A stretch of DNA of 64,000 bases from Leishmania mexicana MHOM/GT/2001/U1103 (GCF_000234665.1 NC_018331.1:806001-870000); one strand, 5' to 3'. Positions 11,427-21,461 are shown, counted from the stretch's first letter. Translations and numbers: made by a program. Notes: a model not told the origin generated them from the letters alone.

Positions 11427-14400
11427 CTAGAGCGTCACACGGCGGCGACGCTCAAAGAGGGCGTCGGCTAGCGTAGCGACTGGGTCATTCGGTCGCATGC
11501 GCACCACGTCCGTCATGACAGGAGTCAGGTTCGGCAGCACATACTTCATCAAGTACGTCTCCACCGGCAGTTCCAGCATCTCCGCCGTGTCAGGGCGGCT
11601 CTCGACAATCTGCAGACGCCGCAGGGAGGCCAGCTCATGCAGGATCTGGGACGCCTCGGTCTCAGAGCAAGCAGCAAGTCTCGCCTCCCGCTCCTCCTCT
11701 TCCGTAGCAGCAGCAGCAGCAACAGCGTCTGAGATGCCGGCAGAGGCTTCTTTCAAAGGAGTGCCAGCTGGTGTTTCAGATCCTGCTGGGACATTCACTT
11801 GACTTGCTGGCGCCGCGGCGTCCACCAGGAGCGGCGGGGCCGTCTTGGTGCTCGTACCCGATATCCCATCCGTTTCAGCGAATGCTGCTGGCGCCACCGT
11901 AGCCGTAGTCATAGCCGCAGCTGTGGGCTCTCGACGCATGGATGCAATACGTGCGCACAGATCCTGCGCAAGAGCCGCGAGAGATGCAACCGGCGGTGGT
12001 GTACGCCGCGCCGTGGCGCGGCTGTCACGAGGGCACGAGGTGTGCGCTGAGGGAGATGGAATCTGACTGAGAAATAGTGGGGGCTGCGGGGACGCGGCGC
12101 CGGTCCAGCAGAGCGGTGCGAGCCGCATCAACGTCACCGGCAGCTTGGCGTCCACCAACGCTGATCCGCACTCATCCCCGCATGTGCGGTTTGCCACCGT
12201 GCGTGCCGCCATGCCAACCCCCGCCGCCCTCGCGCCATCTTGCGCCTTCCGCTCGCTCGCCGCGCACCAGCATGTTTTCACCTCCTCCGTGTTCAGCACC
12301 GGCATCGGCATGAAGTGCATCTGCGCGGTGCGGGTTGTTGGGGGCGCCTCCATAGTCGTTACAGCGCCGCCGTCGGCGTCCTCACCGTCAGCGGCACCAT
12401 CACTGGTGCTAAGGGGGACAATAACCCGCGCGTGCTGCACGCCCAGCGCGGGTGTCGTCGTGATGGCGCTGAGCCACGACAGCAGCGACTGGGTCGGAGG
12501 AGAGGTGGCGGTGTGATGATCCATGTACCATTCCAGTTGCGCAGCGTATGGGGTGGCGTGCAGCGAGGCCCGAAGCTCCGAAAGCGCCGCCTCTCCCGAC
12601 CCTATAGCTGCAGCACCCTCCGCGCAGGGTGCTGCACCGCTCTGAGACGTCGATGATGCCTGCTGCTCGGCAGCCACATCCAGGCTTGTTTGTAGCGCAT
12701 CCATCGCGGCGCGCAAAACAACCGGGTCGGCCTGGAGCGCTACGACGTGATCCACGAAGAGAGACTCGTCCACAGGCTCGAGTACGGTCTCCGCGTCGCC
12801 GCTGGCGGCAGCCCCCTCCGCCAAGTCGTACATTGACTCCACCTCACCGACGGCACTGCTGCAACCTGCCGGACCGCGGCCACGGCGATGAGCCCGCTCC
12901 AGCGCCCGCAGCTCCTCCTCCTCCATGTTGGTGATGTCAGGCAGAGGAAAATCCGCGTCGATGGGGGCTAGAGCCCCGCCGTCCCCGCCGTCCGCGTCAC
13001 TTAGATCTTCCGCGGTGTGGTCGTTAGAGCGTGCCAGCAGCGGGGCGAGAGCACGTTGGCGGCGCAGCTCGGCATCCTCGAGTTCCGCCTCATTCGCGCG
13101 GAAGCATAAGACGGCCTGCGCTAGTGTCTTCGGGAAGTCGCTGAGGATGTAGCCTTGGCAGCGGCAATCCGGCTGACGCAAGCGCCACCGACACATGAAG
13201 GCGAGCGCACAGTCGAGGTATGCGGAACCGTCGTCAGCGGGGTCGATCGCGAGGAGTGGGTTCGTGTCGTCGCCGGGGTCAGCCGATTCGTCGTCCTCGT
13301 CCTCGCCCTCGCCTTCCTCGGCGTCGTCGTTTCTGCCCTCCGGCGATGCCTGAAGCGCACCATCACTCGGCGTCTCCTCATCCCCCTCCTCGTAGCTGTC
13401 CTCGCCGCTGCCTTCGTCGCTACCGTCGCTGGTGCCGCCGCTGGTGCCACCGCGGCCATCCTCGTCGTTGTACCCGCCATCATCCTCCGACACCACTGGA
13501 GTGGGTGGCGGACGTGGCAGTCGCCCCTCTGCAGACACCCTTAGCGCCAGCACCTTCAGACCGAGAAGGTACTCCTGACGGAGCGCCGCGATGCACCGCA
13601 GCTCCTGCCGGTCCACGTCGCGCGCAAAGACACGGCCACGGCTACGAGCAGCAAAGCGCGGTAGAGCTGATAAAGGCAGCGCTGCATCGCCCGCGGCGGC
13701 GGAGAGGGGCACAGGAGGCAACAGTTCACGGTCCTCTTGCATTTCCGCTTGCGCCTCCTCATCCTGTGCGTCGAGCTGGGCAAGCCAGTTGCCGCCCTCC
13801 TCCCCATCGTCCTCGTCCTCCTCTTGCTCTTCATCGATCCCGGCGTCGCCCTCCTCATCGCCGTCGGCGTCGGCGTCGGTGGCACCACGGATGTATGCCT
13901 CGTTCACAACCAGCGCGATGGGTCGCAGAGGCTGCTGCTGCTGCTGCTGTTGTGGCTGCGCCGCGTCCCCCTCCTCATCGTCGCTGCTGTTGTCAACGCT
14001 TTTGGTGATCGGCGGAAGAAAGATAGACATCAAAGAAGCGCTGGAGGCCACCTCAGACGCCGCGCCATCGACTTCACTTTCCTCTTCAGACGCCGCCCCC
14101 TCTTCGTCCAGCTCTTCCTCGCCGCCGTTGTCATCGTCTGTGCTGCCACGCCGCTGCCGCGCCTCACGCCTCTGGTGCCGCTGCTCCTCCTTTGCCAGGC
14201 GCTCAGCTGCCTTCTCCTCCGCTGCCTGACGCACCAGTCGAGCTTGCACCCTGGCACGACGGCGCTGTAGGCGTCGCATAAGCAAGCCCCGCAGCGCGCC
14301 GCGTACATCTGTCAGGTGCGCTTTGTAGTCTGCTACGATGTTTTCGCACGACACGCACGGCGCACGGCACTGTTGCGCCAGTAGAGCGGCAACTGTCCCC

Positions 14401-15992
14401 GCCCCGCTCAGCGGTGGCCCGGTGATGAGGGCGCGGACCGGCTTGAACGTCTCAGCGTGCGCAGCGCGGAACTGCGCGCACGTGACATCAAGGGTCGCAA
14501 GGAAGCCATCGAGGGCAACCCAATCATCCTCTTCGTGCATCGTCAGCACCGTGGAGGGCTCCGCTTGGATGTCGGACAGCACTAGGGCAGTCAAGAGAGC
14601 CCCGCCGTCTCCCCAGCACGGCATGTTGCCAAACGCGGCGAAAAGCTCTTGAGGACTGGTCGGCGGCGGCAGCTCCAGCCGATCGAGGTGCACCAAATCC
14701 ACTGCGGTAGCGCTGGGAACTGACGGGGACACCGCGGCAGCTGGTTGCACGGACCCACCAAAGCGCGCCTGCACCGCTTGCAGCAACTGCCGCTGCGTGA
14801 CGTGGCCCTGGTCAACGGCGAACATGTACCGCTCCCCAAGTACGTCGTAGGCGCTGCCGACCTTGTAAAGGATCGAGGCCAAGTCCTGCACGTGGATCAT
14901 GGGGATCTCATTCCCGCCGGCACCGTACTGCGGCAGAACCTGGTGGTGCCACGCGCTGCGCAGGAGCCCGAACAGCATGTCCGACCCTTCGCCAGCGCCG
15001 TACGGGAGACCAGCGAAGACGACGTAGGTGTGCAGCGTCTCAGTGTTCGAGCGCTTCACGAGGTGCTCCAGCGAGTGCCAGTGCTGAAAACGCGGGTGCG
15101 GCACACGCTGAGCGTAGGCGTCGTCGGTGAAGACTCGGTCCGGGACAAGCTCGCAGAGCTCGGCCTCGTCCTCGCCGGCGGCAGGCTCGCGCAGAGAGAG
15201 GGGGAGGCGCTGCTCTAGCTCCCTGCGACATGCGGCACGGCGCGCCTCTCTCTCCGCCACGGCAGCAGCGCCCTCGTCGAGGACATCCCCATCGTCGTTC
15301 TCCTCCTCCTCGGTGTCGAGGAGCTCCTCCAAGAAGGCGTTTCTCTCCTCCTCGCGCTCTTGCTGCCGCATCGCACGGGCACGCGCACGCTCTGATGTCA
15401 GCGTGTACGCCCACGTCACGGCGGATGACACCAACACAAATGTTTTCTCTACATCGTAGTGCGTCCCAGCGAGAATGCGAATGGCACACATCGCCTCATA
15501 CGTGTCGTCCTGGAGGACTCCAATGATGACGTCGTTGGCGAGCAGGCGCTTGCGAAACTCCTCCGTGTTGTCGTTGTGCTTTGGAACAATACCCCTCACG
15601 CAAAATCGGATGTCTGCTGGTAACGTATTTCGCTCCTCCGCGGACAAGCCCGCGCGTGGCGGTGATGTGGGCAACTGCACCGCACCATCAGCGGACGCGG
15701 CATGTTGCTTGCTTTTGGGGTGCGATCCTCCTGCAAACATGAGAAATGAGTCGTCCTGGGCGTCGGCCGCGGCGGCGACCAGCGACTCTTCGAGCGAGTC
15801 CCATAGGCCCTTCATCTGGCCCCACAGCCAGTCGCTGGAGGTCGGACCCATCACCGCACGCGCCGTCGTCGCCGCTCGTTCGTCCGTGCGCGTGCGCGTG
15901 ATCTCGACCTCGTACTCGTACGACCGATGGAAGGCCTTCACGACATGGCGGCCAACGTACGAGTCGCCGTTCAGCACCAGGACCTTCTTCAT
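11427..15992 (-). CDS. AK7-like flagellar protein with Dpy-30 motif
   Basis: I place the start at 15992, where the conserved N-terminus MKKVLVLNGDSYVGRH begins (1521 residues); an in-frame ATG at 16028 would add 12. Three parts match adenylate kinase 7. First is an N-terminal Rossmann, epimerase-like region (about 1-450, Gly motif near 9-15). Second is an adenylate-kinase-like core with GPPLSGAGT at 525-533 and GYILSDFPKT at 947-956. Third is a C-terminal Dpy-30 dimerisation motif (about 1477-1513, with RPNDP). AK7 proteins sit in motile cilia. The P-loop is degenerate: the Walker Lys is Ala and the next Ser/Thr is Gly. About 420 residues of acidic, Gln- and Ser-rich sequence are inserted between the two core motifs. 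Catalysis is therefore doubtful, and a scaffold role in the flagellum is likelier. The IFT43-like gene lies immediately upstream. Confidence 0.85.
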   Translation of the reverse strand: MKKVLVLNGDSYVGRHVVKAFHRSYEYEVEITRTRTDERAATTARAVMGPTSSDWLWGQMKGLWDSLEESLVAAAADAQDDSFLMFAGGSHPKSKQHAASADGAVQLPTSPPRAGLSAEERNTLPADIRFCVRGIVPKHNDNTEEFRKRLLANDVIIGVLQDDTYEAMCAIRILAGTHYDVEKTFVLVSSAVTWAYTLTSERARARAMRQQEREEERNAFLEELLDTEEEENDDGDVLDEGAAAVAEREARRAACRRELEQRLPLSLREPAAGEDEAELCELVPDRVFTDDAYAQRVPHPRFQHWHSLEHLVKRSNTETLHTYVVFAGLPYGAGEGSDMLFGLLRSAWHHQVLPQYGAGGNEIPMIHVQDLASILYKVGSAYDVLGERYMFAVDQGHVTQRQLLQAVQARFGGSVQPAAAVSPSVPSATAVDLVHLDRLELPPPTSPQELFAAFGNMPCWGDGGALLTALVLSDIQAEPSTVLTMHEEDDWVALDGFLATLDVTCAQFRAAHAETFKPVRALITGPPLSGAGTVAALLAQQCRAPCVSCENIVADYKAHLTDVRGALRGLLMRRLQRRRARVQARLVRQAAEEKAAERLAKEEQRHQRREARQRRGSTDDDNGGEEELDEEGAASEEESEVDGAASEVASSASLMSIFLPPITKSVDNSSDDEEGDAAQPQQQQQQQPLRPIALVVNEAYIRGATDADADGDEEGDAGIDEEQEEDEDDGEEGGNWLAQLDAQDEEAQAEMQEDRELLPPVPLSAAAGDAALPLSALPRFAARSRGRVFARDVDRQELRCIAALRQEYLLGLKVLALRVSAEGRLPRPPPTPVVSEDDGGYNDEDGRGGTSGGTSDGSDEGSGEDSYEEGDEETPSDGALQASPEGRNDDAEEGEGEDEDDESADPGDDTNPLLAIDPADDGSAYLDCALAFMCRWRLRQPDCRCQGYILSDFPKTLAQAVLCFRANEAELEDAELRRQRALAPLLARSNDHTAEDLSDADGGDGGALAPIDADFPLPDITNMEEEELRALERAHRRGRGPAGCSSAVGEVESMYDLAEGAAASGDAETVLEPVDESLFVDHVVALQADPVVLRAAMDALQTSLDVAAEQQASSTSQSGAAPCAEGAAAIGSGEAALSELRASLHATPYAAQLEWYMDHHTATSPPTQSLLSWLSAITTTPALGVQHARVIVPLSTSDGAADGEDADGGAVTTMEAPPTTRTAQMHFMPMPVLNTEEVKTCWCAASERKAQDGARAAGVGMAARTVANRTCGDECGSALVDAKLPVTLMRLAPLCWTGAASPQPPLFLSQIPSPSAHTSCPRDSRATARRTPPPVASLAALAQDLCARIASMRREPTAAAMTTATVAPAAFAETDGISGTSTKTAPPLLVDAAAPASQVNVPAGSETPAGTPLKEASAGISDAVAAAAATEEEEREARLAACSETEASQILHELASLRRLQIVESRPDTAEMLELPVETYLMKYVLPNLTPVMTDVVRMRPNDPVATLADALFERRRRVTL

Positions 15993-16314
15993 TGCGGGCG
16001 TGTGGAGATGCTGATGCGGCACCGACAAGAAATAGGGGAAGAGATGCAGAAGCGGATGAGACGTGCAGGGTGCGTGTGCAGCGGGGACAAAGGGGGCGGG
16101 GGGCAGGGGGAGAGGCAGCGAGGTCGTTGGTAGACGACCGCGAGGATAGAAAGAGAGGCGGGCGGGAGAATGGAGAGAGGAGACGCGGAGAAGGTGGCGT
16201 CAAGCGTGAAGAGCGCTGGCGATGGATTCACTTGCAGATGTGAGAGCGCGTGGGCACGGTCGAGTGTACGCATGCTCAGCGACACAATCGACGTAAGCCG
16301 TGAGCAGATAAAGG

Positions 16315-16362
16315 GGGAAAGGTAAGGACACAGGCGCCCTCGCCTGTGTCCTTACCTTTCCC
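16315..16362. repeat. Perfect 22-bp inverted repeat (hairpin), 4-nt loop
   Basis: Arm 1 is 16315-16336 and arm 2 is 16341-16362. They are exact reverse complements around the loop CCCT. The next flanking pair does not match. In RNA from the minus strand this would be a very stable hairpin about 320 nt upstream of the AK7-like start codon. No known element was recognised. Confidence 0.95.
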
Positions 16363-16693
16363 GCCCTGTCGCTACAGCGTCGACAGTGGCCACCTCGCAC
16401 GCTGTGAAACCGACGCGCATGACCGCAGAAGCGCTTCCGTATTGCACGCATCGACTTCGTTCTCCCCATATTCACTGCCCCGTCGATGCTCTCGCTCAAT
16501 GGAAGGAATGCGTTCAGTGCAAAAGGTCCGCTGCCTGCTGCACTGGAAACTGAGGTGCTACATGGAAGATAGTGCATATTCAGGTAACACCGACATACAT
16601 AGGCATGCGAACCCCTTCTCACAGACTCACCCGCCGCCGCCCAACCCCCTCCTCTCCACTGCGCCACCACTGACGTGCACACGCGTGTGCTTA

Positions 16694-16694
<1 letters not shown>

Positions 16695-16724
<30 letters not shown>

Positions 16725-16736
16725 GGCAGGCAGGCA
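16695..16736. repeat. (CAGA)n/(CAGG)n tetranucleotide repeat
   Basis: About seven CAGA units followed by CAGG units, in the spacer between the IFT43-like and AK7-like genes. Likely length-polymorphic. Confidence 0.9.
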
Positions 16737-17067
16737 AGGAAGATGAGCACCCCCGTCTACGAATGGGGAGAAACCGAGTCAGCTACATGGGGGGAGACAG
16801 TGCACACGTCGCGCATATCGGTGTGTGCATGTCTGCATGCGGACGTGGACGCGCAGGCCGTGCCCTCCCGGAATACATGGATCACAGAAAAGGACGCAGG
16901 GAAATTCAAACAAAACGCCCCGCATGCGCAGCCGGCCTACCGCGAGGGTGGTTTAACAAAGCAACGACATCAGCAAGAGAGAAGAACATCACTGAGGGTG
17001 TGCGACATCTACACTGGAGCCCCCCCCCACCGTGACTTCAGCGAGCCAAACGCGCGGGAGGGGTGTT

Positions 17068-17084
17068 GGGGGGGGGGGGGGGGG
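17068..17084. repeat. 17-nt G homopolymer
   Basis: An uninterrupted run of 17 G on the plus strand just downstream (transcriptionally) of the IFT43-like stop codon. It reads as poly-C in the transcript. The length is prone to sequencing error. Confidence 0.9.
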
Positions 17085-17244
17085 CGGTAGTGGAGCAGCG
17101 ACAGAGGGTCACGCTGGCAACTACCAGGACAGGCTGAGCGATGAGGAGAGAGAGAGGCGCACACCGTGAAGGAGACGTGTGCGTGTTGCGGCGGCACGTA
17201 TCCGCGTGTCGTCTGAGAGCGCATGCGCGCATCACTCTAGAGCT

Positions 17245-18537
17245 CTACTTCGAGAAGAGCTTCGACATTTGCCGCTTCAAAGAAGAGCCCTTGGTGCTCT
17301 TTGTATCGTCCGTGCTATCACACTTTGCCGTCGACGGCGAGACATTCGTGTTGTTGCCGCCGCCCCCGCCGGCCTCTCCTGATCTGGAGCCGGCGGCGGA
17401 TCGCTTTTGGGTCGACGAGGCGTTAGAGTTCAATGTGGAACCGGCGTTGTCCGTGTTGCGCACCTTTTTGCTGCTAGGCGCCGCGGCAGCCGGATCAGTG
17501 GTGGTCTGCTTACGCAGTGCCTTCGACGTGGCGGCCTGAAACACCGGGGTTGGCGAAGCAGCCGCAGGCTTTTCGGAGCCCTTCTCTGGCTCACGTTCTG
17601 CTCCTCCTGTGGCGCCGGCCGCTGGTGCTGCCCCTCCAGCCATTGTCGTCGAGCGCTTCTCTTTGCGCTTACGCGCCACCTCGCCGCCGGTCATCTGGCC
17701 GATGTCGCTGGCGTCCACCGGCACGTACGCCTCCCCGCTATCCTTCTGCAACTCGGCCGCGTCCAGCATGTCGGAGGTGAGCTGCACCAGCAGCATCTCC
17801 GGGTTCCACGCAACATCCTCGTCCAGCTCCCGTGCCAGGCAGCTCGTGAGACACGACATGTCGAACTCGCTGCGCATCATCCGCAGCAGCTTGTCCCAGC
17901 TGTTCGTGACGTCGAGTTCGCTGAGACGTGGCAGCGTCGCCTGGAAGCCCGTCGGTGACTCAGAGATGTGCTGCGCCAGCTTCTCTCTCTGCCGCTGCGC
18001 CCGCTCCGCCTGCTCGCGATGGGCCTGCTCCGCGTCAGGGACATCGTCTTGGACGATCTGCACGTTCTGGTTCAGCTCCTTGTCGGCGGGGCGATGTGCG
18101 TTCGCGGGCTTCTCGGCGTCGAACCAGCTCGAGCCCTCTTGCCGCCGACCGCGGCGGCCGTGATCAGGGCGGTTATCGGACGGGGCGTTGGTGCTGCCAG
18201 CGACATTGGAGGGGTTCACGCTATTTGCGCTCGACTTGCCTTGGCGGTCTGTGTTCACCGACGCGCGCGGTCCAGGCTCAGACGAGCCAGCGGCAGCGTT
18301 GCCATCGCCCTCGGAGGAGGACTTCACCGCCGTGCCGCCCCGCTTGCTCGGCCCGGTGGGCGCGTTCTTAGAAGAGACAACGGAGTTCGCGGTGCTCATG
18401 GAGTTGAGGTGTGAAGGGGACGTGATGGGGACGTTCATGGGCGGCGCCGACATGAGAGGTGTGGCCATCCCCGTCCTCTGCGGAGACGAAGAGGGGGCAG
18501 CGGCCTTGTTGCCGCCATCATTGCCGGTGGATGCCAT
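17245..18537 (-). CDS. IFT43: Probable intraflagellar transport protein IFT43
   Basis: The ATG at 18537 gives 430 residues. The frame continues to 18648, but that extension translates a GT microsatellite and is probably UTR. The first 160 residues and last 150 are low complexity (Ser/Gly/Asn/Ala). The informative block is at about 203-260: an amphipathic run, then FDMSCLTSCL, then acidic residues before WNPEMLLVQLTSDM. This order (hydrophobic 'DLxxLTxxL', acidic spacer, 'W..LLF/V..L/V') resembles the conserved C-terminal region of IFT43, a subunit of the IFT-A complex needed for retrograde flagellar transport. A charged helix (about 155-185) precedes it. It sits next to the AK7-like flagellar gene. 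The assignment rests on a short motif, so treat it as probable only. Confidence 0.6.
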   Translation of the reverse strand: MASTGNDGGNKAAAPSSSPQRTGMATPLMSAPPMNVPITSPSHLNSMSTANSVVSSKNAPTGPSKRGGTAVKSSSEGDGNAAAGSSEPGPRASVNTDRQGKSSANSVNPSNVAGSTNAPSDNRPDHGRRGRRQEGSSWFDAEKPANAHRPADKELNQNVQIVQDDVPDAEQAHREQAERAQRQREKLAQHISESPTGFQATLPRLSELDVTNSWDKLLRMMRSEFDMSCLTSCLARELDEDVAWNPEMLLVQLTSDMLDAAELQKDSGEAYVPVDASDIGQMTGGEVARKRKEKRSTTMAGGAAPAAGATGGAEREPEKGSEKPAAASPTPVFQAATSKALRKQTTTDPAAAAPSSKKVRNTDNAGSTLNSNASSTQKRSAAGSRSGEAGGGGGNNTNVSPSTAKCDSTDDTKSTKGSSLKRQMSKLFSK

Positions 18538-19732
18538 GATGAGTGACACAAGATGAAGCAAGCGCACGTCTGTCCTGAGGAGAGGGGAAAGAGGGGGTAG
18601 TGTAGCCACAGCCACAGTCTGTGTGTGTGTGTGTGCAGCAGGTGGCACACTGCCGAGAAGTACGAGGAAGGGCCCTTCCGAGGTGATTAACCCAAGCGAA
18701 CCCCGCGCGGCTACCCCCCAGGGGCAAAACCTCGTCTTCGCCTGACCCTCGCGATGATATGCTGAGGTCCGTATACCGGTGCGTTCGTGTGTGGGAGAGC
18801 GAGGAATCCGTCGAACAACAACAAAACACTTTGCAACGGAAGTGGAGGATGCACCGAGGTGGGCCCACGGACGAAAGGGGGCGCGCTCGGCTGGGCCACA
18901 GATGTCCGCTCAGTATTCTGGCACGCGTGATACGAGGGAGATGGAAGACGGGAGACAACCGGAAAGGATCAACAGAAGGACCGTGAGGTGAGAGATCGTA
19001 GACACCGCAGGATGAGCAGTCCTCCGCATCCTCCTGTGCACACACACACACACACACGCGCGTACACGGGCATGAGAATGGAGATGGAGGAAGGGAGGTG
19101 GGTGCAAAGCTGTAAGGGGCGGGTGGCGAGACGAGCAGCAAGCTGTCAACGGCGCCGCTACACCATTCTTCTCCCCGCTGCATCTTCTTTTCGTGACCGC
19201 ATGCAATCACACTCGCGCACATGTTGCACACGCACACGCGCGCGCCTCTCTCTCTCTCCGAGAAGGCAGAGTTACGCACGTCGGCCCTCGCCTCAAGGCC
19301 GATGAGCAGACGCACATCAAAAGGCGTTATCCGGCGGTCATGCGTTGAAGCTCGCCTTTTTTTCACCTGTTGTACTAATCATCCTGTTTCTGGTTTCCTA
19401 CAGCGCATCGAGCCCCTCATCGCCACTGTGCCCCTCGCCCCCCTCCCCTGTGTGCATGTCGGAGGGGTGAGGTGCACACCCACACACCCACATACACACA
19501 GCGCGGGACAGAGAAAGAAAGGGGGGGATGACGGAAAGACACCATCACCATCAGCACCAACTCATTCGCATGCACACCCAACACGCACGGGGGTGTGCCT
19601 ATATGGGAACATACACACTCCACTGTAGGCGGACACACCAGAGAGAGGTCAGGATGCTTCTGCACACAAATAGCGGTGCGAGACAGCCCACCTCACCTCT
19701 CAGCTTTTAAGTGCCACGGTTGCCTTTCGTCG
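18538..19732. other. Intergenic spacer
   Basis: Contains (GT)n at about 18619-18635, (CA)n near 19038-19056 and GA-rich tracts. No gene recognised. It is the 5' region of the IFT43-like gene and the 3' UTR of SmB. Confidence 0.5.
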
Positions 19733-20068
19733 CTACGCGCCGCGCTTGCGCTTCACCGCGGTTGCCTTCGCCGACTTAGGTGCGCCGCCAAAGTTCGCCA
19801 CAGCCCCGCTTCCCCCATTCTCGCTATCCTTCATCACTATGACGGACACAACGTGTTCGCCGCGCAGCAAGATAAGCCCCAGCTGGCGCTTGGACGAGAC
19901 GCCCTCCTCCGCCATCTTCTTCGACTGCGGCCGCTCCTCGAGCGCGTCGCCAAGAATGACATTCATGTGCTTGTCAAAGACGAGCAGTTTGCCGGTGACG
20001 GTGCGGCCATCATCGAGCATAACGCACAACACCTTGTTGATGTTGTGCAGCATGCTATACTTGCCCAT
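19733..20068 (-). CDS. SmB: Spliceosomal Sm core protein SmB
   Basis: A 111-residue protein with both Sm motifs. Sm1 is at about residues 10-43, with [18 protein letters not shown], the signature Asp and Asn positions of U-RNA binding. Sm2 is near 62-79, with [12 protein letters not shown]. The longer Sm1-Sm2 linker with a Lys-Arg tract and the LGLxLLRGExVVS form point to SmB rather than another Sm or LSm paralogue. SmB joins D1, D2, D3, E, F and G in the ring on spliceosomal U snRNAs, which in trypanosomatids serve mainly spliced-leader trans-splicing (family knowledge). The tail is short and basic (KRKRGA) and lacks the long Pro/Arg tail of animal SmB, as usual for trypanosomatids. Confidence 0.92.
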   Translation of the reverse strand: MGKYSMLHNINKVLCVMLDDGRTVTGKLLVFDKHMNVILGDALEERPQSKKMAEEGVSSKRQLGLILLRGEHVVSVIVMKDSENGGSGAVANFGGAPKSAKATAVKRKRGA

Positions 20069-20161
20069 TTCTTATTTTTCTTGGAGGAGGGGGAGGTGTG
20101 TGTCCGGGGTGTGTTTCGCGATGCTTTCCAGGACTGCGCTTCAACCATCTGGGACGAGTGT

Positions 20162-20163
<2 letters not shown>

Positions 20164-20193
<30 letters not shown>
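20164..20193. repeat. (GT)15 microsatellite upstream of SmB
   Basis: A perfect dinucleotide run on the plus strand about 95 nt upstream of the SmB start codon. Confidence 0.9.
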
Positions 20194-20194
<1 letters not shown>

Positions 20195-20886
20195 GCATGT
20201 GATCATTGATGCGGAGACCCCCATGTGACGCGTGCAAGGAGGAGGCGGAGGCGGAGGAGGAGGAGAGAGAGGGAGAGAGGGCATATGGCCATCATCGTGA
20301 TGAGCGTGTGTGCGTCCGCGCTCATCACGCAAAGATCACGGCGAGTGGGAAGGGGAGAGAAATAAAGAAACGACGCGCAGACAGAGAGAAGGCGACGTGG
20401 ATCAGATAAAAGCAGAGCGAAAGAAATTGAGAGGAGACAAGCCGCGACTTGGCTTTGAGTGTCGCGTAAAGGCGGAGGCGCACGCGGGTGAGTGCGAGTC
20501 CCCGCCTCCTCTCCACATTGCCCTCATCACATGCTGCCATGCCCAGGATGAAGGCCACCACTGCTGCTGATCTTTCATAGCTGGCAGTGAGTGGAGACAC
20601 ACCTTTTGAGCTGGTGCGTGTAGCTGTACGTGCACGCATGCACGCTTGCACAGAGGGTGGGGAGGAGGAAAACGAAGAGACGTCCGGTTGTGTCAAGCGT
20701 CGCGTCGGACCCGATTTTCCTCTCCGTTTCTCCGTGCGCGTGTGCGTGTCTCACTTTTCTGTTCTGCTGCGTTCAACGCCACGGTGACTTACGGGCTTAG
20801 CACACGCTTAAGGCGTACAAAGTAAAAGGAGAGCGACAACCAAAACAGAAGAGAGCGAGGGCGAGAGAGCTCGCAGTGCGTGCGCG

Positions 20887-20922
20887 TACACACACACATG
20901 TGTGTGTGTGTGTGTGTGTGTG
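20887..20922. repeat. Self-complementary CA/TG tract
   Basis: A (AC)n stretch runs directly into (TG)n, so the tract can fold back on itself and is a strictly alternating purine-pyrimidine sequence with Z-DNA potential. Confidence 0.85.
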
Positions 20923-21091
20923 AGGAATCGAGGCGGGAAGGGAGGTGCAGTCATATGGAGGGCTGATGGTGCAGCATTGTCCGTCCAGACCGCGCGGCGC
21001 CACGACAAAGAAAGCAGAGTGCACCTATACACAGGAGAGGGAGGAAGGGAGAGACACACACACACGCGGACAGCACAGCAACAGGGCACCG

Positions 21092-21122
<31 letters not shown>

Positions 21123-21461
21123 CGTAAAAAGAGGGGTGGCGAACGGCACGGATGAAACGAAAGGGAACATCAACTTAACCGAGTCTTACCCATATCACAA
21201 GCAAGCAACACCCATACACGACAGCAAAAGACAGCGCCACACACACACACACGAGCGCACATGCATGCAGACACAGAGGCATGCCCCGGCGCACGGTGAA
21301 AAGCGCAAGCACACCAACAGGCGAACGTACAAGAGCGCTGATCGGCTAGAGAAAGAGAAGGGAAGTAGCGGGTTGACGCGAGACAGCCCATCACTCCTTG
21401 TGCATCGCCCTCCCTCTCTCACGCACTCCCCACGCGACACGCACAAACACGCGTACGCACC

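Larger units (their letters stand above)
15993..17244. other. Spacer with perfect hairpin, CAGA repeat and G-run
   Basis: No gene recognised. It contains the 22-bp inverted repeat at 16315-16362, a CAGA/CAGG tetranucleotide array at 16695-16736 and a 17-G run at 17068-17084. It covers the 5' region of the AK7-like gene and the 3' UTR of the IFT43-like gene. Confidence 0.6.
20069..21461. other. Spacer rich in GT/CA microsatellites
   Basis: No gene recognised. It holds (GT)n at 20164-20193, a joined CA/TG tract at 20887-20922, and (CA)n near 21095-21122 and 21238-21252. It covers the SmB 5' region and the 3' UTR of the methyltransferase gene. A pyrimidine tract ending in AG about 10 nt before the SmB ATG is a possible splice acceptor. 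Confidence 0.5.

Noticed and set aside
12608..12636. Inverted repeat GCAGCACCCT / AGGGTGCTGC
   Set aside because: It lies inside the AK7-like coding region, in a low-complexity Ala-rich part where such short stems arise from codon bias.
20887..20922. Microsatellite clusters considered as CRISPR or satellite arrays
   Set aside because: They are simple dinucleotide runs without spacers or larger repeat units.
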